A stretch of DNA of 8,175 nt. It comes from Clostridiaceae bacterium (GTDB taxonomy: Bacteria; Bacillota; Clostridia; Acetivibrionales; DTU013). Numbering within the stretch: the stretch's first letter is position 1; the number at the start of each line of letters is the position of its first letter. Below the pieces are notes generated by a model, which saw only the letters and a list, made by a program, of their open reading frames with translations, was not told the origin of the DNA and ran no database searches. Made by a program: the position numbers and the translations under genes. Below, one piece after another: positions 1 through 4,541 of this stretch. Location: contig JAAZKL010000336.1 of assembly GCA_012799845.1 (NCBI GenBank), positions 1 through 8,175 on the forward strand, written 5' to 3'.

Positions 1-159
1 ATCGCCGGAAGGGCTTTTTATCAGCGATTCGACAATGGTACCCGTGATCAGCCCCAGATCCAGCATCCTTCTTCTTTCGCTTCCCGTAGATTCGAGTTTC
101 CTGACTCTGGCCTTTTTCCCGCAGGGGATCATGTGCAGCGGTATGAGATTCCCGCTCAT
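1..159 (-). CDS. feoA: FeoA-family ferrous iron transport protein, N-terminal part (runs off the left edge)
   Basis: Reading the minus strand from the ATG at 159-157 gives 53 codons without a stop up to the window edge, starting MSGNLIPLHMIPCGKKARV. The pattern is that of FeoA: an N-terminal LIPLHMIPCGKKARVRKL stretch, then RRRMLDLGLITGTIVE, the typical 'RRLLDLGLIPGT' core of the small SH3-like FeoA fold. Family members are about 75 residues, so roughly the last 20 are missing. FeoA is a cytoplasmic accessory protein that works with the FeoB Fe(II) transporter; feoB would be expected just beyond the left edge, but this cannot be seen. The start is fixed by a perfect AGGAGG (168-173 on the complement) 8 nt upstream. 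The internal Met at residue 10 has no such site. The gene is divergent from trkA. Family assignment is fairly sure; the role is from family knowledge. Confidence 0.85.
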   Translation of the reverse strand, partial: MSGNLIPLHMIPCGKKARVRKLESTGSERRRMLDLGLITGTIVESLIKSPSGD

Positions 160-167
160 CGATCGTA

Positions 168-173
168 CCTCCT
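168..173 (-). promoter_or_regulatory. Ribosome binding site of feoA
   Basis: The plus strand reads CCTCCT, so the minus strand has AGGAGG, 8 nt before the ATG at 159. This perfect Shine-Dalgarno decides the start of the partial feoA gene. Confidence 0.85.
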
Positions 174-202
174 GGTTGCTGCAGCGTATCGCGGCAACGG
201 AT

Positions 203-230
203 TTCATATTATGGCGACATGCCCGGTCAA
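203..230 (-). promoter_or_regulatory. Candidate sigma-70/sigma-A promoter for feoA
   Basis: On the minus strand TTGACC (230-225, five of six matches to TTGACA) is followed after 16 nt by TATGAA (208-203, four of six matches to TATAAT). A start near 196 would leave a 5' UTR of about 36 nt including the AGGAGG. The -10 is imperfect, so the assignment is tentative. Confidence 0.35.
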
Positions 231-249
231 CTGAAGAATTTATCCTACA

Positions 250-281
250 GTTAACATATGAATTATGATCGATTATGTAAC
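250..281. promoter_or_regulatory. AT-rich imperfect inverted repeat upstream of feoA (possible operator)
   Basis: The arms GTTA-a-CATA (250-258) and TATGTAAC (274-281) pair over 8 bp with one bulged base and are separated by 15 nt. It lies about 20 bp upstream of the candidate feoA -35 in the divergent region. Iron-uptake genes are usually controlled by Fur or DtxR-type repressors, but this site does not match the Fur or DtxR consensus well. It may be a chance palindrome in AT-rich DNA. Confidence 0.2.
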
Positions 282-358
282 TCGTATACTGAAAAATCAG
301 AAGAAATGAAAAACTGAGATATCAAAAACAAAACCGATTATTTCGTTCGTTACAGGTT

Positions 359-387
359 TTGCTTTGTGAAGATCAGAATGATATAAT
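359..387 (+). promoter_or_regulatory. Candidate trkAH promoter with extended -10
   Basis: TTGCTT (359-364) and a perfect TATAAT (382-387) are separated by 17 nt, and TG one base before the -10 makes TGATATAAT, an extended -10 element. The expected start is near 394, giving a leader of about 195 nt before trkA. An inverted repeat with arms CAAAACC (329-335) and GGTTTTG (355-361), plus three further matching pairs outside (325-327 with 363-365), overlaps the -35 and could be an operator. This is the best promoter-like sequence in the intergenic region. Confidence 0.6.
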
Positions 388-421
388 AATCTCATTAATT
401 AACAGGGAATATAACACAACG

Positions 422-546
422 GCCGATTCCATGCCAGAATACCTCAACAGCGGCACTGTGAGGCGTTTTGACTGCCTCACCTTTTATTTGGTGAATGATT
501 TGCATACCATATAGACATAAGATCGAGTATTCCGGCGGAGATCGGC
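422..546 (+). ncRNA. Structured 5' leader of trkA, closed by a long-range 18-bp helix (riboswitch-like, class unknown)
   Basis: The left arm 422-442 can pair with 527-546: GCCGAT (422-427) with ATCGGC (541-546), TCC (428-430) with GGA (537-539), GCC (433-435) with GGC (534-536), and GAATAC (437-442) with GTATTC (527-532). The interruptions are a 2-nt bulge, a 1-nt bulge and one A.C mismatch. The helix encloses 84 nt that can form a perfect 7-bp hairpin (GTGAGGC 458-464 with GCCTCAC 474-480) and a second hairpin (TGGT..ATG with CAT..ACCA, 489-509). This junction architecture is typical of metabolite-sensing leaders. Trk/Ktr genes in Firmicutes are often controlled by c-di-AMP (ydaO) riboswitches, but the conserved ydaO core motifs were not found. 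No U-tract follows, so any control would act on translation or by another route. The pairing is seen in sequence; the function is inferred. Confidence 0.5.
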
Positions 547-576
547 AGGAAAGACAACTCGGCAAAACGTAAAAAC

Positions 577-581
577 AGGAG
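577..581 (+). promoter_or_regulatory. Ribosome binding site of trkA
   Basis: AGGAG lies 7 nt before the ATG at 589, a standard spacing that supports this start codon. Confidence 0.85.
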
Positions 582-588
582 TGCTGAA

Positions 589-1968
589 ATGAAGATCATA
601 ATCATTGGAGACGGCAAAGTAGGGCATACTTTGGCTGAAAACCTGTCAAAAGAGGGAAATGACGTAACGATAATCGACAAGGACCCTGAGCCATTGAAAA
701 AGGCCAGTGAATATCTGGATGTAATGTGCATAAAGGGTAATGGAGTAAGCACAAAAGTCCTGATGGAAGCTGGTGTGAAGGATGCCGACCTGCTGATAGC
801 GGCGACCACCAGCGACGAGATGAACATGGTCTGCTGTCTTACCGCAAAGAAGCTCGGAGCGGCGCATACGATAGCGAGGATCAGGGATCCCGAATACGCA
901 AGCGAGCTTTCGGTGCTTAAGAGAGAGCTTGGCCTTGACATGGTCATAAACCCTGAACTTGAATGCGCCAGGGAAATTGGCAGGGTGCTGAGCCATCCGA
1001 CGGCAGTCGAAGTGGAGCCTTTTGCAAAGGGCAGGGTGGAACTCGTGGAGATCAAGGTGACCGGAAACATGCCTGTGGCCGGTATGAAACTGAAAGACAT
1101 ATCGGCAGGGATCAACCAATCCATCCTGATCGGTGCGGTGCAGAGGGAAGGGGAGGTCATAATCCCAAACGGAGAATCCAGGATAGAGGAAAACGACATG
1201 ATAAATATCATCGGCCGTCCGGTCGATGTACATGATTTCTGCAGCCGTGTCGTCCCGGACAGCAACAGGGTCAGGAACGTCATGATAATCGGGGGCGGCA
1301 GGGTGGCATATTACCTTGCGGAATATCTTGAAGAGGCCAAAATCAGGGCAAAGATCATCGAGATCGACAGGGACAGGTGCTACGAATTGTCAGAATTGCT
1401 GCCCAATACGCTGATAATCAACGGGGACGGTTCTGAAGAAACCGTGCTGGACTCGGAAAACCTGGGCGACATGGATGCGTTCGTTGCCGTTACAGGGCGC
1501 GATGAGGAGAACCTTCTGACATCGCTGTATGCGAGGCAGCGCGGTGTAAACAAGGTCGTTGCCAAGATAAACAAGATAACATATGCGTCATTGATAAAGA
1601 ATATGGGCATCGACAGTGTCGTTAGCCCGAAACAGATCACTGCCAACGGTATCATCAGGTATGTCAGGGGTCTGAAGAACGCAATGGGCAATCCGGTGGA
1701 AACACTGTACAGGATCATAGACGGCAAGGCGGAAGCTCTTGAATTTATTGCCGGGCAGTCCACGAAGTTTCTGAACATACCGCTCAAGGACCTGAGGCTG
1801 AAGAAAGGGATACTTGTAGCTGCCATCGTCAGGAAGAATGAGATCATAATACCGCACGGCAAGGATGTTATAAAGCCCGGCGACAGTGTCATCCTCATCG
1901 TTAAGGACCAGCGCTTCTCTGATTTCAATGATATCGTGGAGCCCGGGGGGATACCGAATGAACTATAG
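589..1968 (+). CDS. trkA: TrkA, NAD-binding regulatory subunit of Trk potassium uptake
   Basis: This is a 459-residue cytoplasmic protein with two tandem RCK (KTN) modules, the usual TrkA length. Repeat 1 begins MKIIIIGDGKVG, with the Rossmann loop GDGKVG at 7-12 and the ribose-binding acidic residue D30 at the end of the second strand. Its RCK-C part covers about residues 140-220. Repeat 2 begins VMIIGGGRVA, with the loop GGGRVA at 235-240 and E258 and D260 at the end of strand two. Its RCK-C part covers about 370-445, ending in the typical KPGDSVILIVK. In the family, TrkA forms a ring under the TrkH dimer, and NADH, ATP or ADP binding sets gating; c-di-AMP binds some RCK-C domains. The start is supported by AGGAG 7 nt upstream. 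The 3' end overlaps trkH by 11 bp, which indicates an operon. In repeat 2 the last Gly of GxGxxG is Ala, which is common there. The identification is firm. Confidence 0.95.
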   Translation: MKIIIIGDGKVGHTLAENLSKEGNDVTIIDKDPEPLKKASEYLDVMCIKGNGVSTKVLMEAGVKDADLLIAATTSDEMNMVCCLTAKKLGAAHTIARIRDPEYASELSVLKRELGLDMVINPELECAREIGRVLSHPTAVEVEPFAKGRVELVEIKVTGNMPVAGMKLKDISAGINQSILIGAVQREGEVIIPNGESRIEENDMINIIGRPVDVHDFCSRVVPDSNRVRNVMIIGGGRVAYYLAEYLEEAKIRAKIIEIDRDRCYELSELLPNTLIINGDGSEETVLDSENLGDMDAFVAVTGRDEENLLTSLYARQRGVNKVVAKINKITYASLIKNMGIDSVVSPKQITANGIIRYVRGLKNAMGNPVETLYRIIDGKAEALEFIAGQSTKFLNIPLKDLRLKKGILVAAIVRKNEIIIPHGKDVIKPGDSVILIVKDQRFSDFNDIVEPGGIPNEL

Positions 1969-3409
1969 GATGATTTTCGGCAACCTTGGCACCGTGCTGT
2001 GCATAGAGGCTGCCCTTATGACGCTTGCTTCGATCGTTTCAGCAATATACGGGCAGGATGATGTGTATGCGTTTCTGATATCGATTGCCATATTGATAGT
2101 TGTCGGTTTCCTGCTGCACCTGCTGAAGCCGAAGGACGGCCAGATGTATGCCAGGGACGGGTTTGCGACAGTAGCGCTGTCCTGGCTGTTTATATCGCTT
2201 TTTGGTGCATTGCCCTATTTTATCAGCGGTGCGATTCCGACACCAATAGATGCCTTTTTTGAATCGGTTTCAGGGTTCTCGACCACGGGAGCGACTGTCC
2301 TGACAGACATAGAAAGCCTGCCGAGGGGTATATTGTTCTGGAGAAGCTTCACGCACTGGGTCGGAGGCATGGGGGTGCTGGCGCTGATGCTGGCTATACT
2401 GCCGTCGGTCAAGGCAAACACGGTACATATGCTGGTGGCGGAAAGCCCCGGGCCGACACCCGGGAAACTTGTGCCGAAGTTGGGGCAGACTGTAAAGATA
2501 CTGTATGTGATATATTCCGCCATGACAGCGCTCCAGATCATTTTGCTGATCATTTCGGGGATGCCGGTGTATGATTCTGTCATCCATGCGCTTGGTACTG
2601 CCGGGACAGGCGGTTTTTCGATAAGGAGCACGAGCATCGGGGCATATAACAATGTATTTTCCGAAGTTGTAATAGCAGTATTCATGTTCCTGTTCGGGAC
2701 AAATTTTGCCCTGTATTACAGGATGATCAGGGGCAATTTGAAATCGTGTCTCCGTGATGCGGAATTCCGCTTCTACCTGGGGACAGTGCTCGTTTCGACA
2801 GTCCTCATTACACTCGATCTTACGGGAAAGGTATTCGGATCGTTCTGGGAAGCCCTCAGGCATTCTTCATTCCAGGTCAGTTCGATCATTACGACTACCG
2901 GTTATTCTACTGCCGATTTCAACCTTTGGCCGTCTTTCAGCAAAGCCATTCTTATGTTGCTGCTGTTTATAGGCGCAAGTGCCGGATCGACTGCCGGAGG
3001 CATAAAGTGTATACGCATCGTGCTGCTTATGAAGCTGGTACGGCGGGAAGTGCACAGGATCATCCACCCTCGGTCAGTTTATACTGTCAGGATCAACGGC
3101 AAGGCAGTCGATGAAGATGTGCTGTCCGGAGTGACGGTTTTCTTCTATGCATTTATGTGTATATTCGCGATAGCACTGCTTATCGTATCACTTGAGGGAA
3201 AGGATATGATATCGAACTTTACTGCTGTTGCCACCTGCATCGGCAATGTGGGACCGGGTCTCGGAATAGTCGGGCCGATGGGGAATTTTTCGTCTTATTC
3301 GGTGCTGAGCAAGGCTGTTTTCACCTTCTGCATGATCGCCGGCAGGCTTGAGATAATGCCCGTGCTTCTGCTGCTTGCCCCGACGTTTTGGAAAAAGGTG
3401 AATATTTAA
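1958..3409 (+). CDS. trkH: TrkH, pore-forming subunit of Trk potassium uptake
   Basis: This is a 483-residue polytopic membrane protein of the TrkH/KtrB superfamily, with four M1-P-M2 repeats in one chain. The four filter loops are visible: STTGAT (108-113, Gly111), GTAGTGGFS (213-221), TTTGYS (312-317, Gly315) and CIGNVGPGLG (427-436, Gly432). All carry glycine, as expected for K+ passage. The family signature GASAGSTAGGIKCIRI is at 339-354, and the intrapore Arg of the last M2 helix is Arg463 in AGRLEIMP. About ten or more hydrophobic helices fit the TrkH rather than the shorter KtrB length. The start at 1958 is chosen because the frame extends upstream only inside trkA, and a purine-rich GGGGGG lies 7 nt before it. 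The 11-bp overlap suggests translational coupling with trkA. No clear terminator follows; the repeat element starts within about 15 bp of the stop. Confidence 0.94.
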   Translation: MNYRMIFGNLGTVLCIEAALMTLASIVSAIYGQDDVYAFLISIAILIVVGFLLHLLKPKDGQMYARDGFATVALSWLFISLFGALPYFISGAIPTPIDAFFESVSGFSTTGATVLTDIESLPRGILFWRSFTHWVGGMGVLALMLAILPSVKANTVHMLVAESPGPTPGKLVPKLGQTVKILYVIYSAMTALQIILLIISGMPVYDSVIHALGTAGTGGFSIRSTSIGAYNNVFSEVVIAVFMFLFGTNFALYYRMIRGNLKSCLRDAEFRFYLGTVLVSTVLITLDLTGKVFGSFWEALRHSSFQVSSIITTTGYSTADFNLWPSFSKAILMLLLFIGASAGSTAGGIKCIRIVLLMKLVRREVHRIIHPRSVYTVRINGKAVDEDVLSGVTVFFYAFMCIFAIALLIVSLEGKDMISNFTAVATCIGNVGPGLGIVGPMGNFSSYSVLSKAVFTFCMIAGRLEIMPVLLLLAPTFWKKVNI

Positions 3410-3433
3410 GGTTGCTATGGTTGTCAAGGTTGT

Positions 3434-3457
3434 CAGGGGGACGCTTTGATACTGCTG
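3434..3457 (+). repeat. 24-nt REP-like unit, copy 1
   Basis: This unit begins CAGGGGGACG and ends ACTGCTG. It matches copy 2 (3812-3835, same strand) at 20 of 24 positions and copy 3 (3851-3874, opposite strand) with all differences in the middle. It forms the left inner end of the element. Confidence 0.7.
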
Positions 3458-3484
3458 AAAAATTTCAAGGGCGTTCTGTGTGCC

Positions 3485-3623
3485 GTTTTTCAACTTTTGG
3501 GATAAAAAAACCAGTGAAGTGCGTTTTTTATTGCGATTGGGTTTACGTAAAACATGAATCAACCAACATTATGTCTGGGTTTATGGAAAAAACTAACAAC
3601 TCTAACCCCAAAAGTTGAAAAAC
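3485..3623. repeat. 17-bp perfect inverted repeat with 105-nt spacer
   Basis: GTTTTTCAACTTTTGGG (3485-3501) is exactly complementary to CCCAAAAGTTGAAAAAC (3607-3623). The motif TTGAAAAACTA also recurs directly at 3616-3626 and 3645-3655, and a shortened TTGAAAAATGG appears near 3676. The spacer holds no coding sequence. It may be the ends of an older insertion nested in the larger element. Confidence 0.65.
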
Positions 3624-3701
3624 TACACAAAAATCATAAAAAAATTGAAAAACTAATAGTACCGTTGCCCAAAAATTGAAAAATGGCACGGGAAAAACAC
3701 G

Positions 3702-3815
3702 TGTACGGTAAAAACAAATATACGGCAAAAAAGATGTACGGTAAAAACAAATATATGGCAAACAGATGAACGATAAAAACAGGTGTGCAGTAAAACAGAT
3801 GTACTGTAAAACAGG
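3702..3815. repeat. Seven degenerate tandem repeats of 15-17 nt
   Basis: Units start at 3702, 3719, 3735, 3752, 3767, 3784 and 3800. Each approximates TGTACGGTAAAACAGA. Units 1 and 3 (TGTACGGTAAAAACAAA) are identical, and units 2 and 4 resemble each other, so units 1-2 and 3-4 form a higher-order repeat of 32-33 nt. The array ends inside copy 2 of the 24-nt unit. There is no spacer variety and the units are imperfect, so it is not a CRISPR array. Confidence 0.7.
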
Positions 3816-3835
3816 GGGAAGATCTGAAACTGCTG
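3812..3835 (+). repeat. 24-nt REP-like unit, copy 2
   Basis: This unit begins CAGGGGGAAG and ends ACTGCTG. It lies directly after the tandem repeats, overlapping the last unit by 4 nt. It faces copy 3 across 15 nt and can form a hairpin with 20 of 24 positions paired. Confidence 0.7.
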
Positions 3836-3850
3836 CAAACAAGAATTTAA

Positions 3851-3874
3851 CAGCAGTCTCGGAACGTCCCCCTG
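3851..3874 (-). repeat. 24-nt REP-like unit, copy 3 (inverted)
   Basis: The minus strand reads CAGGGGGACG through ACTGCTG, the same unit as copies 1 and 2 in inverse orientation. It is an inverted partner both to the distant left end (3434-3457) and to the adjacent copy 2. Confidence 0.7.
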
Positions 3875-3931
3875 AAGAACCGTCCCGTTGACTCCCGTTG
3901 ACAACCTTGACATCGGAACTGTCCCGCTGAC

Positions 3932-3966
3932 AACCTCAGTTTACAGACAGAAAACCTCAGTTTACA
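3932..3966. repeat. 14-nt direct repeat reaching the stop codon of the zinc-ribbon gene
   Basis: AACCTCAGTTTACA occurs at 3932-3945 and again at 3953-3966, a period of 21 nt. The second copy includes the TAA stop (3962-3964 on the complement) and last codon of the neighbouring minus-strand gene. Further upstream, (G)TCCCGYTGAC occurs three times (3882, 3893 and 3921), so the edge of the element is itself repetitive. Confidence 0.65.
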
Positions 3967-4417
3967 TAAGCTTATTCCCACATTCGCCGCAGAAGCGGGT
4001 GTTTGGCGGGTTGACAGTGCCGCAGTTGCTGCAGGCGGAACCGGAGGAGCCCATTTTTGCGCCGCATTCGCCGCAGAATTTGACGCCCTCCTGATTTGCG
4101 GCGCCGCATTCGGGACAACGCAGAGCCTGTTCCTTGCGCTCCTGTGCTTCCTTTTCTTCCTGTGCGGCCTTTATCTGTTGCTGCACCTGGACCATTTTTC
4201 TCTGTATGGTCTGTATCTCCAGCACGTATTCACTGTATTCAGGATCGTTTGAGATACTGTCATACACCTTTTTGCCTATTGAGGCATATGCCTGGAGTTC
4301 CTGCTGCTGCAGTTCATTCAGCTGGCTGTTGAGTGTGAAGATCTTCGTGTTTGGGTCGTCCTGGGGCATGAATGAACTGAAGCCTTTAATCAATCCACTG
4401 AAAATGTCATTTGCCAT
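3962..4417 (-). CDS. Coiled-coil protein with two C-terminal zinc ribbons, function unknown
   Basis: This is a 151-residue protein. The N-terminus (MANDIFSGLIKGFSSFMPQD) is short and mildly amphipathic. Residues about 27-98 are Gln/Glu/Lys-rich, with heptad-like stretches around 30-48 and 66-98, predicted coiled coil. The C-terminus has two zinc ribbons with CxxC-10-CxxC spacing: Cys101/104/115/118 (CPECG...CGECG) and Cys129/132/143/146 (CSNCG...CGECG). Small zinc-ribbon proteins built this way are common in Clostridia and are generally of unknown role; the ribbons probably bind Zn and mediate protein or membrane-partner contacts. The start is supported by AAAGGAG (4427-4433 on the complement) 9 nt upstream. 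It lies 124 bp downstream of the giant ORF on the same strand, so the two may share a transcript. No signal peptide or clear membrane segment is seen. As a gene it is secure; its function is not. Confidence 0.85.
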   Translation of the reverse strand: MANDIFSGLIKGFSSFMPQDDPNTKIFTLNSQLNELQQQELQAYASIGKKVYDSISNDPEYSEYVLEIQTIQRKMVQVQQQIKAAQEEKEAQERKEQALRCPECGAANQEGVKFCGECGAKMGSSGSACSNCGTVNPPNTRFCGECGNKLM

Positions 4418-4426
4418 CTTACGAAT

Positions 4427-4433
4427 CTCCTTT
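4427..4433 (-). promoter_or_regulatory. Ribosome binding site of the zinc-ribbon gene
   Basis: The complement reads AAAGGAG, 9 nt before the ATG at 4417, supporting that start. Confidence 0.75.
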
Positions 4434-4450
4434 CGTTATTTAACAGAGGC

Positions 4451-4513
4451 CAGGCCTGAAATACATCCCTTATCTGGCTATTCAGGTTTAGATAAGTGAA
4501 CATCTCAGGCCTG
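4451..4513. other. Long stem-loop between the giant ORF and the zinc-ribbon gene
   Basis: CAGGCCTGA (4451-4459) pairs with TCAGGCCTG (4505-4513), and inside it CTTATCT (4469-4475) pairs with AGATAAG (4490-4496) around a 14-nt loop. The two 8-9 nt strands between the helices do not pair well. Each outer arm is itself nearly palindromic. No T-run follows on the minus strand, so it is not a classic terminator. It could be an mRNA processing or stability element in a shared transcript, or a protein-binding site. Confidence 0.4.
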
Positions 4514-4541
4514 ACCCTGGTTTGTTATATGCTGGTTGCTG

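Larger units (their letters stand above)
3812..3874 (-). terminator. Hairpin that could terminate the minus-strand transcript
   Basis: Copies 2 and 3 of the 24-nt unit form an imperfect stem with a 15-nt loop. Read on the minus strand, the stem ends CCCCCTG and is followed by TTTT, resembling a factor-independent terminator about 90 nt beyond the zinc-ribbon stop codon. On the plus strand no T-run follows. The T-run is short, so the role is uncertain. Confidence 0.35.
3422..3912. mobile_element. Non-autonomous repeat element (REPIN- or MITE-like) between trkH and the zinc-ribbon gene
   Basis: The stretch of about 490 bp is bounded by a perfect 14-bp inverted repeat, TGTCAAGGTTGTCA (3422-3435) and its complement (3899-3912). 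Just inside, TCAGGGGGACG (3433-3443) faces CGTCCCCCTGA (3865-3875), and after 7 divergent bases ACTGCTG (3451-3457) faces CAGCAGT (3851-3857). The right arm carries about 23 extra bases containing GTCCCGTTGAC-type repeats. The interior is AT-rich and consists of a 17-bp inverted repeat and a run of degenerate tandem units. No ORF inside looks coding. GGGGGACG/CCGTCCC-rich palindromic ends like these are typical of REP sequences mobilised by IS200-like (RAYT) transposases. No transposase is present here, so this would be a passive copy or a composite of several insertions. The repeats are seen; the mobile nature is inferred. Confidence 0.5.

Noticed and set aside
431..514. A 27-codon ORF (MPEYLNSGTV...) inside the trkA leader, a possible leader peptide
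   Set aside because: There is no Shine-Dalgarno at a workable distance (the nearest GGGA is more than 20 nt upstream), and the sequence is better explained by base pairing of the leader.
453..584. GCACT (453-457) complementary to AGTGC (580-584) next to the trkA ribosome binding site, a possible sequestration pairing
   Set aside because: Only 5 bp and covering just the last two bases of the AGGAG; matches of this length are common by chance.
477..1283. A long minus-strand ORF opposite trkA (268 codons)
   Set aside because: It is the antisense shadow of a strongly conserved trkA sequence; the composition is Ser/Leu-rich and no family is recognised.
3410..3500. An intrinsic terminator directly after trkH
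   Set aside because: Only a 3-bp GGC/GCC stem before GTTTTT (around 3470-3490) is present, too weak to call.
3702..3815. Tandem repeats considered as a CRISPR array
   Set aside because: The units are contiguous, degenerate and only 15-17 nt, with no unique spacers and no cas genes nearby.
3543..3913. Minus-strand ORFs across the spacer with repeated YICFYRT-like peptides
   Set aside because: The peptide repeats are only the translation of the AT-rich tandem units; there is no ribosome binding site and no recognisable domain.
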